A stretch of DNA of 64,000 nt from contig CAVPFA010000005.1 in NCBI GenBank assembly GCA_963703655.1, forward strand, positions 310,001-374,000. Direction: 5' to 3'. Shown in pieces: positions 27,847 through 37,298 of this stretch. Origin of the DNA: CAVPFA01 sp963703655. GTDB taxonomy: Bacteria; Actinomycetota; Acidimicrobiia; Acidimicrobiales; Bog-793. The notes beneath the pieces were generated by a model. It ran no database searches. It worked only from the letters and a program-made list of their open reading frames with translations, and was not told the DNA's origin. Within the stretch, counting starts at the first letter, position 1. Every line of letters begins with the position of its first letter. The position numbers and the translations under genes are program-made.

Positions 27847-28800
27847 GTGGCAATCGACGACATCCCGGCGAGCGGACGGCCTCCACCTGCGGCACAGCCC
27901 CCGAGCGGGGCCCCGCCACCGGTCCGGCTGCCAGGCACCGAGCGAACCAGGCGCTTTCGGCCGAAGCTGCGCTGGGAGCTGATCGGTTGCGGCCTTCACG
28001 GCCACGAGCTGGTCGGGATGGACGCCGCGAAGGTGCGTCCGCAGGATTACATAGTCGTTCGCGAGACGAGCGGCCTGCGCTGGTACCGATGCCTCAGGTG
28101 CGACTCGTGGCTCCCGCTCTTCCCGCCCACCTCGGCACCGAATCACTTCCCGCCCGACCGCAACGAGATCGAGCTGCCGTTGCGGGGCAGGCCGCTCAGA
28201 GACCGTTACGTGCTGCGCCTCATCGCGGCCGACCGGGTCGTCCACTTCGTCATCCTCGGGACCCTGGCAGTCGCGATCCTGCTGTTCGCCACCCACCAGA
28301 AGGATCTACGCGGCGACTACACCCGTGTCCTGAACGCCTTGCAAGCCGGAGTGGGGGGGCCGTTCTTCGATTCGAGCCGCAACGGCTTTCTCCGCGAGAT
28401 CAACCATCTGGTCTCCCTCTCGAGCGGCAAGCTCTACCTCTACGGCTCGGCGATCGCGGCGTACGCAGCCGTCAACGCCATCGAGGCGGTCGGGCTCTGG
28501 AGAGCGAGACGGTGGGCCGAGTACCTGACCCTTGTCGAGGTCACTGTGCTGCTGCCCTTGGAGATCTACGAGCTGACCCTCAAGATCAGCTCTCTCAAGA
28601 TCGCCACCCTCTTGTTGAATGTCGCCGTGGTGGCCTACCTGCTCTGGGCTCATCGGCTCCTCGGGATCCGCGGCGGCGGGCGCGCGGAACTGGCCTCGCG
28701 CGAGCACGACGCCGGGTGGAGCGCCCTGGAGCGGGCGACACCGATGCCTGGCCGGCTTCCCGACGCGCCAGGCGAGGCTCGAATCGGCACAGAGGTGTGA
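27847..28800 (+). CDS. DUF2127-like membrane protein with N-terminal zinc-ribbon-like segment
   Basis: 317 residues from a GTG at 27847. A proline-rich start is followed by a short soluble part with WYRCLRCDSWLP, a CxxC pair, and two His in CGLHGHE that could bind metal. Four membrane segments follow, beginning with RLIAADRVVHFVILGTLAVA and ending in LLLNVAVVAYLLWAHRLLG. The membrane half has the arrangement of DUF2127 proteins. Function unknown. An upstream frame extension to 27736 exists but has no good start. Confidence 0.6.
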   Translation: MAIDDIPASGRPPPAAQPPSGAPPPVRLPGTERTRRFRPKLRWELIGCGLHGHELVGMDAAKVRPQDYIVVRETSGLRWYRCLRCDSWLPLFPPTSAPNHFPPDRNEIELPLRGRPLRDRYVLRLIAADRVVHFVILGTLAVAILLFATHQKDLRGDYTRVLNALQAGVGGPFFDSSRNGFLREINHLVSLSSGKLYLYGSAIAAYAAVNAIEAVGLWRARRWAEYLTLVEVTVLLPLEIYELTLKISSLKIATLLLNVAVVAYLLWAHRLLGIRGGGRAELASREHDAGWSALERATPMPGRLPDAPGEARIGTEV

Positions 28801-29200
28801 CCGCTCGGGGCCCGGCTGCGGTGGTGGGTCCGCAGCCGGGCACCCGAGACGTCTCTCAGACGCAGCCAGTCACCTCTGCCACAGCGGCAGCGGGTATGCG
28901 CGACTGGCTGCGCCCTTGAGCTGAGGCGACAACGACGACCGCGATCGCCTTGGGAGCCGTTGCCTCCCTGTGTCCCTCGCAAGTCACGGCTCAACTATCG
29001 GCCTGCGCGGAGCGGTAGGTGAGAGTGCGGCGTCGCTTGCAACCGAGTTGCACCCGATCGCTCACCGAACGATGGGGAATGAAAGACTTTTCCCATCGCC
29101 GCCCGTAGCGGAGGAGGTTCCCCGGCGCGGGCGACCGTTTCTCAGCGCCGGTGGCTACGGGCCTCGAGCGCCGGTAGCGTCGGCCCGGAGGAGGCATCCG
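28801..29200. other. Intergenic region with a hairpin, no supported gene
   Basis: About 400 nt before the OsmC gene. The clearest element is an inverted repeat, CGATGGG at 29070-29076 and CCCATCG at 29092-29098, with a 15-nt A/T-rich loop that could form an RNA stem in the leader. GGAGGAGG at 29187-29194 is the ribosome-binding site of the next gene. The upstream half shows nothing I can name. Confidence 0.4.
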
Positions 29201-29677
29201 ATGAGCAGCGAGGACGGCGTCCACCAGTTTCGGGCGACGTGTCGTTGGGAGGGGACGACGGCCATCGGCTACGACAACTACGACCGCGCGCATGACCTCG
29301 CGTGCCCGCCCGCCGACGAGGTGCTCCACATGAGCTCGGATCACGCCTTCTTGGGCGAAGCCTCGCGACTCAATCCGGAACAGCTGGTGGTAGGGGCGGC
29401 GAGCTCGTGTCAACTGTTGTCGTTTCTGGCGGTGGCAGCGCGGGCAAGAGTCGACGTGATCAGCTACCTCGACAACGCCGAGGGCGAGATGCCTGAGCGG
29501 AGCGGGGCGATGTCCATCGAGCGCATCGTGCTTCGCCCCCACATCGTTGTCCGGCCCGGCACGACGCCGGCACGACTCCGGCACCTGGTCGAGGTGGCTC
29601 ATCGTGAGTGCTACATCGCCAATTCACTTCGGACCGAGGTCACCGTCGTGCCGAGCTTCGAGATCGCCGGTGGGTAG
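29201..29677 (+). CDS. OsmC/Ohr-family protein
   Basis: 158 residues from the ATG at 29201, which follows a strong GGAGGAGG. The fold is recognised from the first Cys region NPEQLVVGAASSCQLLSFLA and the second Cys in HRECYIANSLRTEV, the pair that reduces organic hydroperoxides in OsmC/Ohr. The protein is close to the family's usual 140-160 residues. Its 3' end overlaps the convergent gene by 67 nt. Cytoplasmic; likely in peroxide detoxification. Confidence 0.85.
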   Translation: MSSEDGVHQFRATCRWEGTTAIGYDNYDRAHDLACPPADEVLHMSSDHAFLGEASRLNPEQLVVGAASSCQLLSFLAVAARARVDVISYLDNAEGEMPERSGAMSIERIVLRPHIVVRPGTTPARLRHLVEVAHRECYIANSLRTEVTVVPSFEIAGG

Positions 29678-30918
29678 GGCGGCGCCGGGAAGCCGCCGCC
29701 GAATCCGCTACCGAACCCAGCGCCGAGCCTGCCGCCGAATCGAGGGATGAAGCCGCCGCCGAATCCGCGCGGCCGGCCAGCAGGGGTCGGCGCGCTCGGA
29801 CCGACGAAAACGGTTAGGGCAGCGAACGTCCTGCCGGCCTCCTGCGTGCCGAAGGCCTCCACAAGGTCGCCTTTCGCCACGGAAGCAAGGGTGGCCTTGC
29901 CAGTTCCCGTGCGGAACAGCGTGCCCGAGTTGGTCGTAAGGGTCTCGACCGTCCCGCTGTAAATCTGGATCCTGATCGTCGTGCCCGAGAGTCGCGTCAC
30001 CCGTCCTGCCACCGACGCGGGAACGATTTCGATCGTCGTTGCGTCGACATCGTCATGGTTCGCCGACAAAGTCCCGGTGACGAGAACGACGGTGCCGACC
30101 TTGAGCTCCGAAGCCGACACGGCGTGCCCAGCCTCGTCATAAGTCGTCGCGGACTGCGAGGTGTTGACGGTGAGGTTCAAGCCGGCAGTCGATCCGCCGG
30201 CTTCGGACACGACGATCTGAGACCCGCTAACGGCGGCCACCTTCCCGTAGACGTGCGCCTGCAGGATCTCGACGCCAGTGACGAGGTGCGAGCTGCCGGA
30301 GCCGGAGCCGGAGCTCGAAGCCCCGGGGCTGACAGCCGGGCGGAACGCAACGTGCTCGCCAACGGTCAACGCGGTGCGTGCAACCTTCCTGCCGCCTTCG
30401 CTGTAGACCGTCGAGGCATTGGTCGTGATCGTGACGGCGGAACCGAAGAGCGACTTGACCGTAATTGTCGTTGCGGTCACCGCGGAGATCGTGCCACCCG
30501 GACCGAGCAGGTCGCCCGGCCCGAGGTACCCGAGGCGCCCGGGACCGCTGAAGGGCCCGAGACCACTGCCGAAGAACCCGAAAGGTCCCGGACCGCCGAG
30601 CGGTCCGAGGGCGGGCCCGAAGTACCCGAGAGGTCCGGGACCGCCGAAGGGCGGTTGCCCGAAAGGCGGTTCCGAGGGGGTCGACGGGGCCACCGGGGCC
30701 GACCCGGCCGTGAGAGCGGGCGCGCCGGGCTGAGCCGGCGCCGCACCGGCGCTGGACGCAGCAGACGCGACGCCATAGCTTCCCGCAGCCAAGCCACCCG
30801 CCACGACGGTCGCCACCGCGGCTCGCGTGACCACAGAACCGCGCTTGCGGCGCTCGGCCGGCGCCGCAGCCACGGGTTCGCCAACTTCCTGCGAGGGCCT
30901 TGGGTTCAAGTCGTCCAT
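29611..30918 (-). CDS. Exported or membrane-anchored DUF5666-type repeat protein with Gly/Pro-rich regions
   Basis: 435 residues from the ATG at 30918 (GGGAGAG upstream). A cytoplasmic start with ERRKRGSVV precedes one hydrophobic segment. A Gly/Pro/Phe repeat region follows (GPLGYFGPALGPLGGPGPFG and similar), then three beta-rich repeats of the DUF5666 type (GTISAVTATTITVKS, YGKVAAVSGSQIVVSE, AGRVTRLSGTTIRIQ). The tail is Gly/Phe-rich (GGRLGAGFGSGFGGGF). The repeat units look like OB-fold or beta-barrel modules on a stalk. The last ~22 residues overlap the OsmC gene on the other strand. Probable surface protein; function unknown. Confidence 0.65.
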   Translation of the reverse strand: MDDLNPRPSQEVGEPVAAAPAERRKRGSVVTRAAVATVVAGGLAAGSYGVASAASSAGAAPAQPGAPALTAGSAPVAPSTPSEPPFGQPPFGGPGPLGYFGPALGPLGGPGPFGFFGSGLGPFSGPGRLGYLGPGDLLGPGGTISAVTATTITVKSLFGSAVTITTNASTVYSEGGRKVARTALTVGEHVAFRPAVSPGASSSGSGSGSSHLVTGVEILQAHVYGKVAAVSGSQIVVSEAGGSTAGLNLTVNTSQSATTYDEAGHAVSASELKVGTVVLVTGTLSANHDDVDATTIEIVPASVAGRVTRLSGTTIRIQIYSGTVETLTTNSGTLFRTGTGKATLASVAKGDLVEAFGTQEAGRTFAALTVFVGPSAPTPAGRPRGFGGGFIPRFGGRLGAGFGSGFGGGFPAPPYPPAISKLGTTVTSVRSELAM

Positions 30919-31083
30919 CTTCTGCTCTCCCGTGGCGGGCGGTGAAGGTGGGCCGACCCTGAGGTTGGTCGGCCCACCTCTTGACGGTCTGTCAGCATGC
31001 CAGTCCAAGCTGTGAAATCACTTGGAAAATCGAGCGAATCCTCGGCGGCATGCCTTGTCGGCGGCGAAGTCGCCGAACCCCGC

Positions 31084-32316
31084 CTAGTCCACGATGGCGG
31101 AGTACACGAGCTGCTTCAGCTCCCGGCGGATCGGATAGGTGGTGGACGGCAACAGCTGAGTGAAAAAGAGCACAGTCAGCTCCTCTGCCGGGTCGACCCA
31201 GAACACCGTGCTCGCTGCGCCACCCCAGCCGTACTCCCCGACGCTGGAGGTGACCTTGTAGGCCGCAGGGTCGATGAGGACCGACACTCCGAGCCCGAAG
31301 CCGACCCCACGCTCCAGCTGGCCCCCGATCGGATTGCCGAACCCCGCCATGTCCGCACCACCGGGCAGGTGGTTGCGAGTCATGTACGACACCGTGCGGG
31401 TGCCGAGAAGCCTCACGCCATCGAGCTCCCCGCGCCGCAGCAGCATCTGGGTGAACCTGTGATAGTCCGCCGCCGTCGACACCAGTCCCCCACCGCCCGA
31501 GAGCGCCGCCGGCCGGCTGAGGGCCGCTTCGCCCATGCGATCGGCGCGCGTCGCCCTACCGCTGAGGAGGTCGGGCGTATAGAGAACGGCGAGTTTCTCG
31601 GCTCCCTCGCCTTCGACGTAAAAGCTCGTCTCCTTCATTCCGAGCGGCAGCAGCACGCGGTCTGAAAAGAACTTGTCGAGCGACAGGCCGGAAACCACCT
31701 CCACGACACGGCCGAGCACGTCGGTCGCAACCGAGTAGTTCCACTCGGTGCCAGGCTCACATCGCAAGGGGAGCCTCGCCCACCGCTCGCAGCATCCCGC
31801 CAGATCCGTGTCAGGCGGTGTGCCCCACTCGAACCCTGCCGAGCGGTACATCGCGTCGACAGGGTGGTTGTACATCCATCCATACGTGAGGCCGGAGGTG
31901 TGGGTCATCAGGTGCCAGATCGCGATCGGCACGGTCGCGGGGACAGTGACGGGCCTGAACGACGAGCCGGCGACGAAGACCCTGGCGTCAGCGAACTCCG
32001 GGAGGAACTTGCTCACCGGATCGTCGAGTGTGAACAGCCCCTCCTCGTAACAGATCATCGCAGCGACCGACGTGATGGGCTTGGTCATCGAGTAGATGCG
32101 AAACCTGGTGTCGGCCTCGACGGGCACGTCGTTCTCGAGATCGCGAAAGCCGCGGCGTATGACGTAGGCGACCTTGCCGCTCCTGGTTACGACCGCCAGG
32201 AACCCGGGTATCCTCCGATTCTCCACGTACCGGTCGAAGTGGCGGCCGACGGATGCGAGTCGGGCAGGGTCCAGACCCACGTCGGACGGATCGAGCTCGG
32301 GCGCTATGGCTGACAT
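31084..32316 (-). CDS. Serine hydrolase, beta-lactamase class C/esterase family
   Basis: 410 residues. The family signature SxxK is SMTK in FRIYSMTKPITSVAAM (about residues 75-78), and the YxN-like tyrosine is in EWNYSVATDVLGRVVE. No signal peptide is visible. These proteins act as esterases, D-aminopeptidases or transesterases; antibiotic hydrolysis is not implied. It is divergent from argF, with only 14 nt between the two start codons. Confidence 0.83.
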   Translation of the reverse strand: MSAIAPELDPSDVGLDPARLASVGRHFDRYVENRRIPGFLAVVTRSGKVAYVIRRGFRDLENDVPVEADTRFRIYSMTKPITSVAAMICYEEGLFTLDDPVSKFLPEFADARVFVAGSSFRPVTVPATVPIAIWHLMTHTSGLTYGWMYNHPVDAMYRSAGFEWGTPPDTDLAGCCERWARLPLRCEPGTEWNYSVATDVLGRVVEVVSGLSLDKFFSDRVLLPLGMKETSFYVEGEGAEKLAVLYTPDLLSGRATRADRMGEAALSRPAALSGGGGLVSTAADYHRFTQMLLRRGELDGVRLLGTRTVSYMTRNHLPGGADMAGFGNPIGGQLERGVGFGLGVSVLIDPAAYKVTSSVGEYGWGGAASTVFWVDPAEELTVLFFTQLLPSTTYPIRRELKQLVYSAIVD

Positions 32317-32330
32317 ACCAAGATGGTGTC

Positions 32331-33332
32331 ATGACGAACCTGCGCGGACGCAACCTGCTGAAGGACACGGACCTCACCCAGGAGGAGTTTCTCTATCTCG
32401 TCCGCCTCGCGGGGCGCCTCCGGGAGGAGAAACGCAGCGGCAACGAGCGTCAGCGCCTCGTCGGCCGCAACATCGCGCTCATCTTCGAAAAGGCGTCCAC
32501 GCGCACCCGGTCGGCCTTCGAAGTCGGCGCGTACGACCAGGGGGCGCAGGTCACCTACCTCGGGCCCGGCGAGTCTCCGATCGGGAAAAAGGAGTCCATC
32601 CGGGACACGGCTCGCGTGCTTGGCCGGATGTACGACGGCATCGAGTACCGCGGGTCGGCACAGGACAACGTCGAGAACTTGGGCCGGTACGCCGGGGTGC
32701 CGGTCTGGAACGGGCTCACCGACGAGTGGCACCCGACCCAGATGCTGGCGGACATGCTCACCATGCACGACCATGCCGGCCGGCCGCTCGACCAGGTCGC
32801 GTACTGCTACCTCGGCGACAGCCGCAACAACACGGCGAACTCCCTTCTCGTCGTCGGCACTCTGCTCGGTATGGACGTACGGATCGCAGCGCCCGAAGCG
32901 CTCTGGCCGTCCGCGAAAGTCCAGGCGCTCGCGCGCTCGCTGGCGGCGCACTCCGGGGCGCGGTTCACCGTCACCGAGCAGCTCGCCGACGCGGTTCGCG
33001 GGGCGGACTTCGTCTACACCGACGTCTGGCTGTCGATGGGCGAACCGGAGGCCAGTTGGGACGCGCGCATAGACCAGCTTCTCGCTTATCAGGTCAACGC
33101 ATCAGTCATGGAAAAGGCGGGCAAACCCGAGGTGAAATTCATGCACTGCCTCCCCGCTCTTCACAACACCGAGACCGAGGTCGGGCGGCGGATCTTCGAG
33201 AGTCGAGGTCTCTCGGCCTTGGAAGTGACCGACGAGGTCTTCGAATCGGACGCCTCCATCGTCTTCGACCAGGCAGAGAATCGGCTGCACACAATCAAGG
33301 CCCTCATGGTCGCCACGATGGCCGGAGAGTGA
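32331..33332 (+). CDS. argF: Ornithine carbamoyltransferase
   Basis: 333 residues. The carbamoyl-phosphate loop EKASTRTR lies at about 53-60 and a second binding motif, DEWHPTQML, near 131-139. The ornithine-loop Cys motif is MHCLPALHN near 270. Alignment-independent features and length match OTCases, which make citrulline from ornithine and carbamoyl phosphate in arginine synthesis or, in reverse, in arginine deiminase catabolism. No other arg or arc genes are adjacent. The 14-nt divergent spacer means its promoter must lie inside the neighbouring hydrolase gene. Confidence 0.93.
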   Translation: MTNLRGRNLLKDTDLTQEEFLYLVRLAGRLREEKRSGNERQRLVGRNIALIFEKASTRTRSAFEVGAYDQGAQVTYLGPGESPIGKKESIRDTARVLGRMYDGIEYRGSAQDNVENLGRYAGVPVWNGLTDEWHPTQMLADMLTMHDHAGRPLDQVAYCYLGDSRNNTANSLLVVGTLLGMDVRIAAPEALWPSAKVQALARSLAAHSGARFTVTEQLADAVRGADFVYTDVWLSMGEPEASWDARIDQLLAYQVNASVMEKAGKPEVKFMHCLPALHNTETEVGRRIFESRGLSALEVTDEVFESDASIVFDQAENRLHTIKALMVATMAGE

Positions 33333-33414
33333 GGCCGGCGCGGCTGCCTCCCCGGCAGGAACGACGGCGGCCCTTCGGCACTTGCGTGATGCTCGAGGGG
33401 AGTAGCGCCCCACG

Positions 33415-34011
33415 ATGAACCTCGCAATCGCCGCCGCCGTCTTCCCGATCATCTTCCTCGGTGAGCTGCCGGACAAGACGATGTTCGCCTCGCTCGTGAT
33501 GTCCACTCGCGGGAGGCCAGGCGCTGTCTGGCTCGGTGCCGCGGCGGCCTTCGTCGTGCACGTGGCCATCGCGATCAGCGTCGGCGTCGTCCTGTTCCGC
33601 GTCCTGCCGCACCGGGCCGTCGAGGGAGTCGTCGCCGGCCTGTTTCTCGGCGGGGCCGTCCTTGCCGTGCGCGAGGGTCTCCGCGAACGGCAACGCGCCG
33701 AAAGAGAAACCGCACTCGTCGCCAAGGAGTCAGTGGCACACTCCCGGCGCACCGTCACGACGGCATTCATCGTCATCTTCCTCGCGGAATGGGGAGACCT
33801 CACGCAGATCCTCACCGCCAACCTTGCGGTTCGCTACCACTCGCCGCTCTCGGTCGCAGTCGGGTCGCTGCTCGCACTCTGGGCCGTCGCCGGGCTTGCG
33901 GTAGCCGGAGGCCAGAGCTTGCTGAGGGTCCTGAACGTGGCGACGGTTCGTTTCGTCACCGCCGTCGTGTTGACCGGATTGGCTGCTTACGCGGCATCGG
34001 TAGCGATCTGA
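33415..34011 (+). CDS. GDT1/TMEM165-family (UPF0016) cation transporter
   Basis: 198 residues, six hydrophobic segments in two homologous halves. Each half holds the family's acidic signature: ELPDKT near residues 17-22 and EWGDLT near 121-126. Family members export Mn2+ or exchange Ca2+/Mn2+ for protons. The start ATG at 33415 has GGGGAG upstream. It follows argF by 82 nt on the same strand, with no functional link evident. Confidence 0.85.
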   Translation: MNLAIAAAVFPIIFLGELPDKTMFASLVMSTRGRPGAVWLGAAAAFVVHVAIAISVGVVLFRVLPHRAVEGVVAGLFLGGAVLAVREGLRERQRAERETALVAKESVAHSRRTVTTAFIVIFLAEWGDLTQILTANLAVRYHSPLSVAVGSLLALWAVAGLAVAGGQSLLRVLNVATVRFVTAVVLTGLAAYAASVAI

Positions 34012-34075
34012 CGCAGTCTGTCCGCTCGGCCAGCCGATTGCCGGTCACGGGCCCGATGGGCTGCCGATTCAGTTT

Positions 34076-35125
34076 CTAACGACTAGTGCTGATGAAGGGC
34101 CCGACGAGCTGTGCGAGCAAGAGATGCGCCGGTCGGCTGCGGGGAGAGGCCTGCTCGACGTCGAGCGGCCGGCCGGCAAGCCCCGTCCGGCAGACTGGAT
34201 CACCTGGTCGAGGGAAGACGGCCCGGCGAGCGAGCACGTCCCACACGGTGAGCACGATGCCGAGATTGGTGCCAGCGGGAGCCTCGATCGAGTGATGGAG
34301 ACGGTGATAGGCCGGACTGACCATGACCTTCCCGAGCGGGCCGAACGACCACCGCACGTTCGCGTGGGGGAGCGTCCCGAGGCACACATAGGCGGTGATC
34401 AGCACGGCCGCCATCGGATGGTCCCCGGTGAGCGCGACGACGGCAACCGTCGCAAGCAAGAACCCGGTGGTGTGCACGAACGGGTGAGCTCGGAATGACG
34501 TGAGCACGCTGAGCTCCTCTTGACTGTGGTGCACGGCGTGGAAACGCCACAACGTGGCGAAGCGGTGGTCGGCAAAGTGGGCCAGCCAGTTGCAACCGTC
34601 CATGGCGACGAGCGTTACGGCGGCCACGACCCAGCGGGGCCAGTGGGCGGTCCAGGGAGCCTCGATCCACCGGGCGTGATCTCCCATCAGGCCCGCGAAC
34701 CCTATTCCCAACAACGTCATGAGCGGCACCACCGCGACCGTGTACAGGAGGAAGAAGCACGCGTCGTGCACATGTCCCCTTGCCAGTGCACGGCGACGCT
34801 CGGCTGGCCACAGCCGCTCACACACCAGGACAGCGAGCACCAACCCAATGAACGCGGGCGCCGCCAGCTCCTCACGCCCGGCGGCCATCGCCGTACCGAG
34901 CGTGCCGTGGTGCTCGAGCCTGACGGCGCCCTCCCACGCGACCCAGGCTGTGCACGCCGCGACTGCGAACGCCGGAAGGTAGAGACTTTTCGAGGTGGAC
35001 TGTCGCGGCACGACTGGGGCCGGGGTCTCGACGTCGTCTGACCGGAGGTCTTGTGGGACAAGCCGGTCGGACGTGACGGCCGGGGTGGCCCCTCGTGCTG
35101 CGTACCGATCCCGAACCGTCAGCAT
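34076..35125 (-). CDS. Sterol desaturase/fatty acid hydroxylase-family membrane protein
   Basis: 349 residues. The di-iron histidine clusters of the family are present: HFADHR, FHAVHHS, a further His in FRAHPFVH, and YHRLHHS. They are interspersed with about five membrane segments. Members hydroxylate or desaturate lipids, carotenoids or sterol-like compounds with O2. The N-terminal ~50 residues are polar and may not be essential. It lies downstream of the methyltransferase gene on the same strand (105-nt gap). Confidence 0.83.
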   Translation of the reverse strand: MLTVRDRYAARGATPAVTSDRLVPQDLRSDDVETPAPVVPRQSTSKSLYLPAFAVAACTAWVAWEGAVRLEHHGTLGTAMAAGREELAAPAFIGLVLAVLVCERLWPAERRRALARGHVHDACFFLLYTVAVVPLMTLLGIGFAGLMGDHARWIEAPWTAHWPRWVVAAVTLVAMDGCNWLAHFADHRFATLWRFHAVHHSQEELSVLTSFRAHPFVHTTGFLLATVAVVALTGDHPMAAVLITAYVCLGTLPHANVRWSFGPLGKVMVSPAYHRLHHSIEAPAGTNLGIVLTVWDVLARRAVFPRPGDPVCRTGLAGRPLDVEQASPRSRPAHLLLAQLVGPFISTSR

Positions 35126-35230
35126 CTGTCCCTGAGCCCTCGTTCGACGGGAGTTGTCCAGAGAATACAGGACTCGGGCGAGTGGGGATTGGGCTGGGGG
35201 TTGTCTGTGCCTTCCACGGCGTGGCTTGCC

Positions 35231-35971
35231 TCACGCTCGCAAGACGAATACTCCCCAACCGAGGCAGCGGCGTTCATGTGCCAGGTAGTCGCGCCTCGAG
35301 TCGTCTCGCAGCCTGGTCATCTCCCCGGCATCAGGATGGCCGGGGTTCGCGGTGAGCCAGGCGCCGACGTTGAGCCACTGGCTGGCCGTGTAGCGGTCCC
35401 AGTCGTCGTGGCTGGCGAGCACCATCTCGACGAGGTCTGTACCGGCGGCTTCGAAGCGGTCGAGCGTTCCGGCAAGGTCCTTGAACTCGTCTGCGACGCC
35501 GTACTTCTCGCGGATCGCGCTCGGCGCGGCCTCGGCCCAGTACACCTCGCCGACCAACAGCCAGCCGCCCGGCGTGACTCGCCGCCGCATCAGCTCCAGA
35601 GTGCCGATAAGGCCGCCGCCTATCCAGGTCGCTCCGAGACAGCTCACAATCCCGGATGGTTGCTCGTCGTCAGGAGGGTTCGCGGCGTCGCCCTCCAGAA
35701 AGGTCACTGCCCCGGCGACGCCCAGCTGCTCCGCTCGGGCGCGGGCCGCGGCGACGAATGGCGGGTGCTTGTCGATCCCCAGCCCGCCAGCCCCTCGTTC
35801 GCTGGCGAACATGCAGAGCATCTCGCCCTTGCCGCAAGCGAGGTCCAACACCCGACTCGCCGGCCCCAGCTGGCAGATGTCACCCAGCAATCGCACCTTC
35901 TCCGCCGAAAAGGGGTTCATGATCCGGTGGGAGGACTCGGAGATCTCGTGGTACTGCGCGGCGTCGACCAT
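35231..35971 (-). CDS. SAM-dependent methyltransferase
   Basis: 246 residues from the ATG at 35971; another ATG at 36001 adds ten. The SAM-binding motif I is VLDLACGKGEMLCMF, acidic loop GLGIDKHPP and motif II DAANPP, then GGWLLVGEVYW, a class I Rossmann methyltransferase. The substrate is not evident. The pairing with a downstream membrane hydroxylase might indicate lipid modification, but this is only positional. Confidence 0.8.
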   Translation of the reverse strand: MVDAAQYHEISESSHRIMNPFSAEKVRLLGDICQLGPASRVLDLACGKGEMLCMFASERGAGGLGIDKHPPFVAAARARAEQLGVAGAVTFLEGDAANPPDDEQPSGIVSCLGATWIGGGLIGTLELMRRRVTPGGWLLVGEVYWAEAAPSAIREKYGVADEFKDLAGTLDRFEAAGTDLVEMVLASHDDWDRYTASQWLNVGAWLTANPGHPDAGEMTRLRDDSRRDYLAHERRCLGWGVFVLRA

Positions 35972-36058
35972 GGTGCTCACGCAATGGCCGTGGACGGCCA
36001 CTGGAGGGAAGCTTGCTGATGGCGCATCGGGCGGAGTGTACGCGTACCGGACCAGTCG

Positions 36059-36472
36059 TCAGCCAGAGACCATGCCGGCGTTCTGCAGGGCGCGCTCTGC
36101 ACCGAGCAGTTCACCGAGACCGAAGCGGTGGTTGTGAGCGATTGCGACCAGCGTGCGGGTCTCGGCGGCTGTGCTGGTAACAGTGACGCCGCGATCGAGG
36201 GCTACCTCCGCCAGGCTCCTCTGTGCCGCCAAGAGTGCGCCGGCGCCGAGGTGCATCTTCGAGGCGATCGCGGCAAGGTTCTCCTCCTGGGTCTTGAGCG
36301 GAACAGCCCTGGTGGCCGCGGCGTTGCCGGTGTGCGCCGAGCTGATCGTCGGCACGAGGAGAACAGATCCTCCAATCGTCAAAGCCAGTCCGACGACGGC
36401 CGTTCCCATACGGCCGAGCCTGCGAGGGGACCCGGTTCCCGGGGACCTCGGTTCGGTCCTATTGTTCTGCAT
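36059..36472 (-). CDS. Small exported protein of unknown function
   Basis: 137 residues from the ATG at 36472, which is preceded by AGGAGGAAC; the frame extends upstream without a better start. A positively charged N-terminus (SPRRLGR) and a hydrophobic segment (MGTAVVGLALTIGGSVLLVP) look like a signal or anchor. The rest is helical and Ala/Leu-rich, with two similar stretches, MHLGAGALLAAQRSLAEVAL and RFGLGELLGAERALQNAG, suggesting a short duplicated helical unit. Family not recognised. Confidence 0.6.
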   Translation of the reverse strand: MQNNRTEPRSPGTGSPRRLGRMGTAVVGLALTIGGSVLLVPTISSAHTGNAAATRAVPLKTQEENLAAIASKMHLGAGALLAAQRSLAEVALDRGVTVTSTAAETRTLVAIAHNHRFGLGELLGAERALQNAGMVSG

Positions 36473-36607
36473 CTCTTGTTCCTCCTCGGTCCTGGCCCAC
36501 TTGATCTGAGCTGGTTGCTGTGAGCTGGAACTCAGCATGAGGGGTCGGGAGACGGCCGTCTGTGCCGGCGCGCACACTTCCAGCGAAGTGGAGGACACAC
36601 TTCTCGG

Positions 36608-37294
36608 TCAGAGAACCCGGGCTCGGACGGCGAGGCCAACCGGGTCGACGAGCTCGATGCGGCCGCGCCCGAGGACCAACAGGCCGGCGACCTCAGCCTG
36701 CCGCAGAGTCCGGTTGGCGGTCGGTCGGGTCGTTCCCGCCAGGCCGGCCAGGTCCTCCTGGGTGAAGGGCACGACCAGCCCCGGGCTCGCTCCGCCCCAT
36801 AGATCCGCGACGGCCAGCAGCCGGCGCAACACGCGTACCTCTGCGGGCACGTAAAGCATCTCCATGACGAGCTCGGACATACGTCGCACCTCGGCAGCGA
36901 GCGCCGCCACAAGCACGCGGTCGACCGAGGCGTGGACGGCACGAATTCTCTCGAAGTCCTCTCGTCCGATCGACAGGGTCTCGGCTGGCTCGAGCGCCGT
37001 CACGGTCGCCGCGCGACGGTCCGCCTTGTCGACCAGCGCCAACTCACCAAAGAAGCCACCCGTGCCGAGTACCGCCAGCATGGTCACGTCACCCGAGGCA
37101 GTGCCCGCCCAGACCGCGAAGCGGCCCTTTGCGACGAGGTGAAGCGAGTCTCCTCGATCGCCGGTGTGGAAGACGACCTCGCTCTTTGCGAAACGTCGCC
37201 GCCGGGATATGGAGAGCAACCGACGGCGATCGTCCTCGGACAGCTCGGCGAGCAACCGCCATTCCACGCTGGGATTGTTCCACCACTCCCGCAT
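36608..37294 (-). CDS. Crp/Fnr-family transcriptional regulator
   Basis: 228 residues. The N-terminal cyclic-nucleotide-binding-type jelly roll includes FHTGDRGDSLHLVAKGRFAV and the phosphate-cassette-like GGFFGELALVD. The helix-turn-helix is FTQEDLAGLAGTTRPTANRT near residues 176-195. No Fnr-type Cys cluster is seen, so a nucleotide or redox-independent ligand is more likely than an iron-sulphur cluster. It starts 4 nt after the stop of the kinase/luciferase-like fusion gene, so the two may be co-transcribed. Confidence 0.85.
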   Translation of the reverse strand: MREWWNNPSVEWRLLAELSEDDRRRLLSISRRRRFAKSEVVFHTGDRGDSLHLVAKGRFAVWAGTASGDVTMLAVLGTGGFFGELALVDKADRRAATVTALEPAETLSIGREDFERIRAVHASVDRVLVAALAAEVRRMSELVMEMLYVPAEVRVLRRLLAVADLWGGASPGLVVPFTQEDLAGLAGTTRPTANRTLRQAEVAGLLVLGRGRIELVDPVGLAVRARVL

Positions 37295-37298
37295 GGCG

